Source of the DNA: Echinostoma caproni
Taxonomy: Eukaryota; Platyhelminthes; Trematoda; Plagiorchiida; Echinostomatidae
Length of the DNA stretch: 64,000 nt
Assembly (NCBI GenBank): GCA_900618425.1
Contig: UZAN01039469.1
Location: 92,235-156,234, forward strand
Reading direction: 5' to 3'
Below the pieces are notes generated by a model. The model saw only the letters and a list, made by a program, of their open reading frames with translations. It was not told the DNA's origin and did not search any database. Within the stretch, counting starts at the first letter, position 1, and the number at the start of each line of letters is the position of its first letter. This document shows positions 39,457 to 48,231 of the stretch, piece after piece. Position numbers and translations under genes: made by a program.

Positions 39457-39500
39457 CACAGAAGATCTGTTTCGTCCTGTTTGAGACTCGTCAGTAGTGT
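39457..39500 (-). ncRNA. Hammerhead ribozyme-like core, degraded
   Basis: On the minus strand CTGACGA (U7 to C, a position that tolerates change) is followed by a good stem II, GTCT-CAAAC-AGGAC, then GAAA. Stem III and the cleavage triplet have drifted (CAGATCTTC instead of CAGCTGTC), and stem I pairs poorly. It is recognisable as a relative of the intact copy at 39,683-39,739 but is probably inactive. Confidence 0.55.
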
Positions 39501-39599
39501 GTACTTTTTGAGTCCCTGCCATCATCAACAGTGTTTGATGTCCGAGTGGACTAATCCAAACATTCACTATCTAAATTGATTGAGACATTCGCACATGGT

Positions 39600-39760
39600 G
39601 ATAACCGTCGACTTTGTAGGTCAAATGTAAGAGCTTGAAGTCCCAGTCCGAAGAATCGCACTTCGAGTCCTGATGGGGACAAAAAGAACCCACTGCTGAT
39701 GAGTCTAAACCAGGACGAAACAGCTGTCCAGTGTTCTTTGTTGGTTATCACAATTCCATC
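39600..39760 (+). mobile_element. SINE with intact hammerhead, copy 2
   Basis: TAGGTCAAATG (about 39,620) is close to the A-box consensus and TTCGAGTCC (39,662-39,670) to a B box. A complete hammerhead follows 25 bases later. The spacing from B box to CTGATGA is almost the same as at 30.1 kb. The block after it, CTTTGTTGGTTATCACAA, is shared with the repeats at 39.4 kb (minus) and 56.5 kb. The inverted ends of those two repeats are not seen here. It lies head to head with copy 1. Confidence 0.65.
39683..39739 (+). ncRNA. Type I hammerhead ribozyme, complete core
   Basis: Stem I is CACTG (39,691-39,695) with CAGTG (39,729-39,733), extended by AAAGAA (39,683-39,688) with TTCTTT (39,734-39,739) across a two-base internal loop. 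The core is CTGATGA (39,696-39,702). Stem II is GTC(T)/(G)GAC (39,703-39,716). GAAA follows at 39,717-39,720. Stem III is two base pairs with loop AGCT. Cleavage is predicted after C39728. Every invariant residue (C3 to A9, G12 to A14, the A15.1-U16.1 pair, H17 = C) is present. The very short stem III is typical of Sm-alpha-like and metazoan retrozyme hammerheads, which tend to cleave as dimers. Confidence 0.82.
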
Positions 39761-39904
39761 GCATTCAAAGCTCCTGTCTTTATAGAAGAACCCATAACCG
39801 GCCTGGATGACATATCCACAAGTCCTTGACACCCTGGCAAGTCACAAAGCCTATCCTTTAAGTGTACTGTACCAAAAATTGTTTGAAGATATTTTGCTTC
39901 CTCA

Positions 39905-40690
39905 GCTGTGGTAAGACGGTTTCATTTCATCAATTTACAAAGATGGATGCCGTAGTGACCCAGCCAACTACCGACCCGTCACTGTCCTTCCAATGTTGCC
40001 AAAAGTCATGGAATCCATTGTCGCAGATTCTGTAATGGACCATCTGCAGAATAATGGCATGCTATCCCCAACCAAGCACGGGTTTCGGAAAATCAGTCAT
40101 GGGTAACTAACTCGATTTGGACTCGAGACGATTGGACCCATGCTGTAGACCAAGGCAAGCGGTAGATGTTATTTACGTGATAGGGTAAATCATCAACTAC
40201 TCATACCGACGCTATTTAACTATGGAAGCCGCGGACTCCTACTTGGTTGGATTGAGAAGTTTCTTCGACTACGTACCATGTCAGTTTCGATTCACTTTCT
40301 GATGTCAACCGTGGAGTTCCACAGGGATCTGTGCTAGGCCCACGTTTTTTCTTTGCCCTTATAAATGAATGATCTTCCACGCGTCCTCGGACCAAAACCT
40401 CTGGCGTTTGTAGGCGATGCCAAAATATGTAGAAAAATCAGAAGGTTCATTTGATCTCCAAAACACCCTTGACGAAGCCCACAGATGATTTGTCTCCAAT
40501 GACATGGACTTTAACCTTATCAAATACAACGTCTTATCACTAGGTCAGAATGGTTGTTTCTCCTGCATTCTCGGACACGAAACTTTGCCTCATGCTTTAT
40601 CCGAGAGGGATCTGGCAATAGTCATTTGCACAGACATGAGTTTCTCCACAAACTGTTCAGCACTGTACAGTGCTGTTGTTGTTGGTTAGC
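39905..40690 (+). mobile_element. CR1-like reverse transcriptase, central part
   Basis: FIKDGCRSDPANYRPVTVLP then KVMESIVADSVMDHLQNNGM and HGF mark the start of a CR1-type polymerase. VDQGK and DVIYV follow out of frame, then NRGVPQGSVLGPRFFFALIN and the active-site box FVGDA (40,407-40,421; FADDA expected). The 40,504-40,689 frame ends with KYNVLSLGQN and ILGHETLPHALSERDLAIV, matching the 0.4-1.3 kb copy (ILGNQILPHATDERDLRV). The first catalytic aspartate has become glycine and the copy has stops, so it is inactive. Both ends are missing. Confidence 0.88.
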
Positions 40691-42639
40691 ACAAACATTT
40701 CCATCATATTTAACATATTTTACTTTCTGATTACTTCCCTGATATGGTCTGCGCGTGACCGAGAAGTTTGTTTTTTTATTTATTTTTTTCTAATGACTGA
40801 TAATATCAAACTGATGATATTAATAGTAATTCATTCAGTCTATTACACATGTAAGAGTACTAAAATCGTTCGACTAGTAAGACAATCATCTCCAGGAGAT
40901 TCAAGGTTATCCTCTAAGCTGGTCTAGACGCTGAGTAAAGTATTCATACGACTGGAGTCATTAACGAGAACTTGCTTGGCAAAAAGCAGCAAGTGAATAG
41001 AAAATCGGCATTCAACTTCATGTATCAAATGTTGCCCCCTACATGAAGGTCCGACCACCGTATCCTATATTAGTGCACACCTTTCAAGAAATTTGTGACC
41101 AGCATTCGAATATCTGCATCTATACAGTATGGTTAGAGAAATAAATACTGATCCGGAGGCTACAATTAACCGACCACTAGTCGATCACTCCCACTACAGA
41201 TCCGAACGCTGTGACCGCATACCAAATGGCCGGGGGAACTCCGCCCCACAACTACAATTATCCGTTCGCTTCACCAGACGTTGCACCTTTCACTGTACAT
41301 TCATTCCTATTATAGCCCTTCAAAGGTTTGACAAGTAGACGTTCCAAACAAGAATGCTCTTCCCATTTCAAAGTAATTCATATAGGTTGTTAGTCTGTAG
41401 AACAGTCGCGTTATTCAACATTCATTCACACAGCATTTTCTTTCCGTTGAGTGTGATCCGTATCACGCACGCCCGTCTGCATCGTATACTGTGTTTGTTG
41501 TTGAGTTTACCTTTTACGCTTGATTTTTCTTAAGTGTCTATTCCTCATCTAATATTGACCGGACAATGGATTCATTCCACTCGCCGCATTTGCCGAGCCT
41601 AGTGCACCTGTCTCCGCAGTTGGAGCACTACACACTGCAGGCATCCAGTTTCTAAAACATGAAAGATCAAACCGGCCAAAAAGGAAAAATTTCCCTCTCC
41701 GATTAATATGAAATTTCTACATATACCCTACTGTTGTGTTCCAACAGAAACGGCACGACTCAAAACTGATTGACTGTGTCCTGTTCTCTTCGAATTGCAA
41801 AAAGAGATAAATCTTCGAGGTTCGGTCAGTCGACACCAAAAAGCACTTTCGTGCGAGATATATTATCGGAGGAAATATCAACAAGGTTGGATTGAACGTA
41901 TCCAGCTTCACATTACACTCAATAATACCTGATGAAATCCAACAGTCGGTGGTTTTGATAAGGTATTGACAAAATTCCTGCTTCATGGTGCCTGATGAAT
42001 TGTTCACCTGGTAGTGCTCTGTTTACGGTTATGATACCATTGGTTCGGAGGTCTTGTTTCATTTATGTTTCTTATTTTGCAGTTTCGTTTTCATTAGTCA
42101 AAGTCCCGTTGAAGAAAACTAACGACATAATTGAGTAGTTGATAAATGAACGAGAAAAAGAAAGAGGATCCTTTTCTGGGCAAGACGCATCTGATTGTCT
42201 TGTGATATTTGACAGAGGTGTGTACTGTGTCCACTTTTTTTGTCTATACTTCTCAAATCTGAAAGAAATTTAATCCGAGATTCATGTGTGTATCAATGGA
42301 ATCAAAATGTGATTGAGTTAATAGACGGATCACATATTTAGAATTATGATGCCAGTCTAGAATTTAATCTTTTGCATCCCTAAAGTAAAAGGCGACGGTA
42401 GGGAACCAGTATAACCTACATTGATTTTGGCGGCTGTCAATAAGAGAGCTAGAACACCCAACGAGAGACCATAATAGCTGGGCAAAGGCTAAGTACGTGC
42501 TTGTTTTCAACTTTAGCTTATCATCATTGAAGCTATTCACTTTACTCAAGCATTCAAAATCAGAGTCTGAGGAACGTCCCTTCAAGAAACACGATTCGTG
42601 CCTATGAATTGCATAAACTGGCAACGGCGTAAAGAGATA
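40691..42639. other. Unassigned 2 kb, no gene seen
   Basis: A stretch at about 41,140-41,330 has partial similarity to 53,270-53,440 (both have GGCTACAAT, then CGCTG-GA-C, then TGCACC-TTCA), so it may be part of a low-copy repeat. No coding sequence was recognised. Confidence 0.3.
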
Positions 42640-42875
42640 GAATCAGGTCATTGCGTTAATTCATGTTTTTCTTGTCTTCCAACCGCAACACTGCACCGAA
42701 GTCCTACTACTTTGTGGACCATCATTTTTAGACGAAGTCCACCAGCATTTTCAGCCGAGGTTGGCGAAATATCTTTAAATTGGTCAAACAGGTTTTCGAA
42801 TTCAACTTTTGTTTGAATCTCGTTCGTCTTCCTTTGGGGAATTTTGAAGTTCAAACCAAGGAACAGTACGTCAAG
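42640..42875 (-). mobile_element. Penelope-like element, N-terminal fragment
   Basis: On the minus strand the frame reads NFKIPQRKTNEIQTKVEFEN, LFDQFKDISPTSAENAGGLR and LKMMVHKVV. The pattern NF-IP-K-N-FE-LF-Q-----P-S matches the region that precedes the reverse transcriptase in Penelope-like proteins. What follows downstream on the minus strand is not recognisable. It stands back to back with the plus-strand Penelope-like element that begins near 42,880. Confidence 0.55.
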
Positions 42876-42879
42876 TTTT

Positions 42880-44850
42880 GGTTTTATGAAGACGATGCCG
42901 GAAAGATTGTAAACATGCCCACTTGTGCTTTTTGAAACGGGAACTGCGTTTTGAGGTCAACATAGGGAGCTTGTCAGTTTTGCTAATGCTGTTGCTTTCG
43001 TCCTAGAAAACGTCATTGATGAGAAGTTTTCAGACTTGATGAGACAAAACAAATTGAGTTCGCATAGAAGAATAGAAAAATTTTATTGTATCTCGATGAA
43101 ATCAAGCCCCACAAGGGCTCTGGGGTGGTTATTATGGTCAAAGAGAGCTATGAAGAAAAAATGAACCACATATTGTCGGACGCTAGGAAATTCCAAGTGG
43201 GCAATACACCTGATAACATCCTAACAGAGACACTGATTACCCGAAAGCTTCAGATTCTGTTATTACGTGGTTACATTTCCAAAGCTCAATACAAATACCT
43301 GAAGCCGCTGGGAACAGAGACACCCCAGATGAAAGGTTCATCCAAAATCTACAAAGCCGGCACCCCCACTCGGACCAATTTTTTGCATGCAGAATTCATC
43401 ATAGCACAAGGAAACTCGATGGTTGTTTGCCATTTTGGATCCTATTTGTAAAACCCTGACGCCTCATTCTATTAAAGGTTCTTTTGAACTGATTAATTTA
43501 TTAAACAATTTTAAGGTTACCCACGGTAACCGAAAGGTCGGCGAATATAATTCTCTACCGACATTGCGGTACTCTTAACACTCTCAACTTTAATTTATCT
43601 TCTCATAACATATTTTCCATTGATGTTGATTCACTTTTTACAAATGTTCCTCTCTAGGAAACAGTAGACTTTTTATGTGATTTTATCTCTTCAATCAATA
43701 TCCACCTTCCTACCTCCCTAGATTATTTAAGAGATCTTAACATCGTTTGCAATGAGAACATAAGTTTTGAATTTGAAGGAACAGCGCACAAAAATAAATT
43801 GACGCTGTACCAATGGGCAGTCCTCTAGGCACAATGTAAGCCGATGTATTTCTAGGAATGGTTGAAAGACGATTGAATGATAATGTTTCAATATCTGTCT
43901 CTTTTGTACAAACGTTATGTTAATGATATTTTGATTTTTATCGACTCTGAGCATTTCGGCACCAGTTTAACACTATTTGATAATATTCATTCCAATCTCT
44001 CTGTTTCCCTTCGAGAGGAAAAAGACGGTTGTTTGAATATTTCAGATATAAAAAATCAGGAGGCGATCAGATGGAACCTTCAAAAGATCCGCCTACCGGA
44101 AGATTATATGGAGAGGATAATACTTACAACTTGCCAGTTTCGCTCCTGTTGCTCACAGAAGAGGTCTGGGAAGAATCTGTTTCATCGTGTCAGTAATATT
44201 TGCTTCCCTGACACTGTCCAAGAGGAAGAGGCTTTCCTGCAAAGGACGCTACTGGATAACGGCTATTCAGGGCAATTTATTCATGTGCATAGCAGACGAA
44301 ATACACGGGTTGCGAAGTGCCGGAGAAGAGCGTCTTCCTCAGACTCGCCTTTAAAGGTCATCATATAATTAACGACGTGCGTCAAAAGCTCAAAACGACA
44401 TTGTGTCAAACGGTCCTTGTCGCACAACTTCGATTGATAAAGCATACCCAAGGACTATGTTTGGACAATCGAAAACAGAACCAGCCGAACAATTCAGCTT
44501 CCTATTTCATTTACCAGTTCACTTGCATTTGCGATGACATTTGCATTGGCAGAACGAATCGAGCCCTGGTACAGCGGATGTCTGAACACATTCCCAAGTG
44601 TTTGATACAATCGATAATGTAACAGAGTTTTACAGTACTAACTGATGAGAGAAATCCAGGGTCATCAATCGCAAAACACGTCATGGCAACTGGACACATC
44701 GTTGACCCGCAAATATCGTTCAAGCCGTTATCACTTAACATGAACCCCAAGATTTAGGCGTTTAGCGAGGCGATGTTAATCAAGTTACGTAACCCAATCT
44801 TGTACGCACAAAAGTTTCTTACACAATCAGTCAGACTGCCATGGAACTGA
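42880..44850 (+). mobile_element. Penelope-like element, nearly full coding length, broken
   Basis: In order: KPHKGSGVVIMVKESYEEKM with the N-terminal RT block to 43,451; FSIDVDSLFTNVPL near 43,620; IDAVPMGSPLGTM then ADVFLGMVERRLND near 43,800; the active-site box YKRYVNDILIF, where YVDD has become YVND (43,916-43,927); KSVFLRLAFKGHHIINDV; the GIY-YIG domain IYQFTCICDDICIGRTNR (about 44,510-44,570); SSIAKHVMATGHIVDP; and the C-terminal ILYAQKFLTQSVRLPWN followed by a stop at about 44,850. At least three in-frame stops and several frameshifts separate these pieces. It is the most complete Penelope-like copy in the window. Confidence 0.92.
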
Positions 44851-46499
44851 TTTCCCAACCCACCCCCTCCCCTGCTTCCCTAACTATTGTTCGTTTCACC
44901 ACTGTAGTTATCAAAACTTGCTTGTATAAATGCTAGATTATTTTACGTTGTAGCGACTGAAGAGATGTTAAAATCTGGCAGTATTTATCTTCCCTCGATT
45001 CTAACTTATTTTCAGTCAAATAGACGAAGCAAATTCATTACCAAAATAGACTTTTGACGTTTCTTGTAAAATAACCAACCAGATTGAATTTTCTGATACT
45101 CTTTTGTGTATCAGACGTTGATGAACACAGTCGCCATCGAACAATTAACTTGGGGAATCGATCCATTCATTCCAACTTCGAAATTGTGGAGGTTTGAAAC
45201 CATGCATACTGAATGATTTGGTTCAGCGAATTCACTATATGGAACATTTTACACCGGACTGCAGTTGGGATGGTGTAACACTTTTTTAGATATTCCCAGC
45301 CTGACTTTGGGTTAACTTTGACCTGATCGATGGGAAAAGAAAAAAGATTTTAGAAATCGGAAATTTTCTACGTCAGTCGCTGCAACGGTGACTTGCACAT
45401 AGGTGGACAGAAGTTAAAGCTGTGTTAAGCTCCACTAGTTTCAAAATACATTCCCAGATAATTTGCTGATCGACCATATGCCGTTTACAGAAGATATAAG
45501 ATAACAACGAGTCTCAAATACTGTGGTAATGATTCGTTCTCTTTACATCTGTATGCCAGATTAAAGTACTATGCTTGAATTCCGAACAGTTCCGCAGCCT
45601 CAGTGAGATTGTATTCCGCGTGTGTATGCTGCCTAAGCTCTTCGTAATTCGAATACAAAACATTTAAGTGTCAAACCACACAAAAATAAACAGTTACTTC
45701 AGACTTAAAAGCTCATTCAGTGAATTTTAAGGAAAAACCGCGGTAGCAGTCAGTATCTACATGGTGGATTCCAGATACCCAATCATCTGTGTTTACTGTG
45801 GTGTCAGTGTTAGTAGACTGAACCTCATACCATCTATTTACTCTCAATCATGTCGTGAGACAGAACCCAACAAGGAATTCAGGTGGGAGTAATGAGGGAT
45901 CAATACACGACCTGAGGGTCTATCAATTTTTCCCTTTAAAAACATGACCACGCACACCATCGACACCGCCCGAACAAGTGTTCAACATCACGAAGCTGAA
46001 TAAAGCAGTTGAGTAGTCGAAATCGATTGATCATCACCGATATTTAAACATCGCCCACATTTTCACACACTTTCATTCTTTCAATTTCATTATGACCAGG
46101 TAGAAAACCCTCAAGTTTTGCACCCGAAACTCAAATATCTCACAACTTATGTAGCCACTGAGAGAATGCGGTTTTATCCCTCCATCACTGTGGTAGTAAT
46201 TTAAGTAAGTTGAGTATGATGAGCCTGGGTGAACGGCTCTTGTCCCATTGGAACACCAACAAACATTTTGAATGGAGCAGAATGCAGCAAACCAAACCTG
46301 TCTTCTTTGGTTGATACATCACAATTTATATATATCTCGTATAAAATACAGAAGGGCGGCGATGTTACTTACAAAAACGATCACGACAAAATCAATGCAC
46401 TTGGAAGAACATATAAAATGTCTACTTTTTTCGGTGCGGTGTTCAGTTCGGATTTGCCGAAGATTAGGAAGGGTGAGTGAAATTGGGTTGGGTGGAGGG
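44851..46499. other. No gene seen
   Basis: Apart from a degraded tRNA-like repeat at 45,595-45,645, I recognise nothing. Short frames at 46,229-46,550 are shadows of the minus-strand Penelope-like piece. Confidence 0.4.
45595..45645 (-). repeat. tRNA-like repeat (family A), degraded
   Basis: GCAGCCTCAGTGAGATTGTA and the following bases through ATGCTGCCTAAGC align with GTGGCCTCGGTGGGATTCGA onward at 36,520, about 70% identical by eye. It covers only the T-arm half, read on the minus strand. Confidence 0.4.
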
Positions 46500-47040
46500 C
46501 CTTCGGAAACTCCTTATCTTCACAAATTATTTTTGCGCACACAAGGGTGAATGCGAATCCCCATTCCTTTCTCTGTGGCCAGGATGCGATGTTTAATCCG
46601 CTCAGAATTGTGTACACAAACCTGGTAGAGGAGACGCACGCCCTGATCAAGTCAACTGAATGACTTCACACAGTGTGAACAGATTGCGCTTGCAATCGAC
46701 TTTATTGCCGCAGTGTGCGACCAAGACGGGCTATGCTCAAGAACTATTTGAGTCAAGCATCTGCTCGTGAGACCGATATATGTTGTTCCACAAGAAGAAG
46801 TGAAAGGGTAAAAGCAGAAATAGACCACAAAAACAGGAACTTTATCTTCAGGCCGCATCGAGAGGGCCAGTCTCCATGCGAATGTGATACGCAATTTCGC
46901 TGATTGCAGTTGTCAACGATTGATTAACTATTTCCGTCATAGTATCACTTGTACTTGAGAGTTTTCTGTAAACCTGTTTCTTGTATACTCCAACAACCTT
47001 TCCCTCGTTTATCTGGCGTTTTAATATGCTACCCACTAGG
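46500..47040 (-). mobile_element. Penelope-like element, GIY-YIG and C-terminal fragment
   Basis: The minus-strand frame from 46,894 reads FCFYPFTSSCGTTYIGLTSR then CLTQIVLEHSPSW, a clear GIY-YIG-type domain with an intact YIG. IKSIASAICSHCV follows. After a frame change come ERIKHRILATEKGMGIRIHP and then CVRKNN, which equal the LATAEAIGIH tip of the 36.9 kb copy. Upstream, 47,036-46,848 has an open frame (GSILKRQINEGKVVGVYKKQ) that I cannot place with certainty. The polymerase is missing. Confidence 0.8.
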
Positions 47041-47957
47041 TCCGTTGTTTGCGAACCTTTTCATGGCAATACTAGAGAATAACGCCCTTAAAGCCTTCAT
47101 CAAAAAGTTAACGCTATACAATGGATAAAACGACGACATATTGCGTTTCATGGACGAGGATAGTAATCCGATGAGCTATTGGCAGCATTCAACTGTGCGC
47201 ACCAAATTATTAATGAATTTCGTTCAAAATTTCAAACTCCATGTCGTGTACTGTTCATACAAAAAATTTCAACTAATTACTTTATCAGCATTAAAGGTAT
47301 TTCTCTTTTTCATGTATTACACCACTGTGCTTTGGATGTTTAATGACTACGATCAAACGAGGAGTTAATATCAAATGTTTTTGTGTGAGCAAATAAATAC
47401 ATTTCGCACAAGTAAATGTTGATATTTAGGGTTGTGTATTTTTACCAGCCCAAGGAATACCACTCTGACGAATGTTTAAACTGTATTTCCTTCCACCAGG
47501 AAGGAAATACTCTATGGACCTGCGCATGGAACCGTTTCAACTTTGCGGATTTGAATACCCTAGGCCACATAATTCACGTGATTTGCCTACGTGAATCGCC
47601 TGACGCCGCATGTCTGATCGACCGAGCCAATCCGGACAACGCAAAGCTCTCATACGCACGCACACAGCTATGCACACATGCGTGGATGCTTGCACGGAAA
47701 TTAACCCAACTGCGCACATTCGCATACATCCAAGAAGGTTAAAACAACACGCAGGCGAGTGCGTGTCCATCGACGAAAAACGGAACGGCTGCTATCTGTG
47801 CGCTTAGCAGTTCGAGAATTCAATTTTTACACGTTGATCCGTATGCCTGGGCTGTTATTCGAGGTGAAGCACACGGGGATAACACGCATACAAGCGACTG
47901 GTTAGACAGGTACGGACTGGGTTTCGCTACGCTTTTCGGGTCGACCTCAAACGAACC
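47041..47957. other. Region upstream of the esterase-like exon; GC-richer from about 47,450
   Basis: From about 47,450 the sequence becomes visibly richer in GC and CpG than its surroundings and stays so up to the exon. This fits a promoter and 5' untranslated region. I see no convincing TATA box. Open frames here (108 codons plus at 47,416-47,742, 77 codons minus) do not resemble known proteins. Confidence 0.3.
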
Positions 47958-48231
47958 ATGCAATCCATTAGCAGTTCCGTTACTCGGCGAATTCCCGTGG
48001 TTGTGTATCCAAAACCCATGTCCAGGCTCACGTTGGTTTGCTTATTCCTGTTCCTCTTGACCAGCACTCGTGGCTTCGTGCAAAATATCTCTCAGACTAC
48101 ACCGAATGTGGAACCGTGGAAATGTCCACCAGATCGACCGAGAATTGCCACTTCAGTCGGACAATATTGTGGAATGCGGGAAATTGTTCACTGGCCTGAT
48201 GGCATGGCATCAAAAGTGGATATATATTATG
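47958..48231 (+). CDS. Probable first exon of a secreted carboxylesterase/cholinesterase-like protein
   Basis: The frame starts at ATG 47,958 or, more likely, at the second ATG (48,018), because MSRLTLVCLFLFLLTSTRG forms a textbook signal peptide. A possible N-glycosylation site (NIS) follows. PRIATSVGQYCG and, after a short insert, KVDIYYG match the opening beta-strands of type B carboxylesterases (P-V-T--G---G ... V--F-GIPYA), the family that includes acetylcholinesterase and neuroligin. The exon ends TATTATG|GTAAGT, a consensus splice donor, in phase 1, splitting the glycine codon where GIPYA should continue. No following exon is visible in the next 15.8 kb, so the intron is long or the copy is not intact. 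The catalytic residues lie in later exons and cannot be checked. Confidence 0.45.

Larger units (their letters stand above)
39320..39577 (-). mobile_element. Hammerhead-bearing repeat with terminal inverted repeats, copy 1
   Basis: The ends 39,320-39,355 and 39,542-39,577 are inverted copies of each other (30 of 36 bases by my alignment), both containing TGAATGTTTGGATTAG. Inside, on the minus strand, are a hammerhead-like core and the later block GATCTCCCAAGGAGTGAAAC. The element at 56,434-56,708 has the same order of blocks and both inverted ends, so the ends belong to the unit. Five N interrupt the middle (39,430-39,434). No autonomous partner is visible. Confidence 0.65.

Noticed and set aside
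44640..44660. CTGATGAG as a hammerhead core in the 43-44.8 kb Penelope-like element
   Set aside because: It is coding sequence (TDERNPGSSIAKH), with no stem II and no GAAA at the right distance. The CTGATGA at 2,379 is likewise the YTDD codons of a polymerase.
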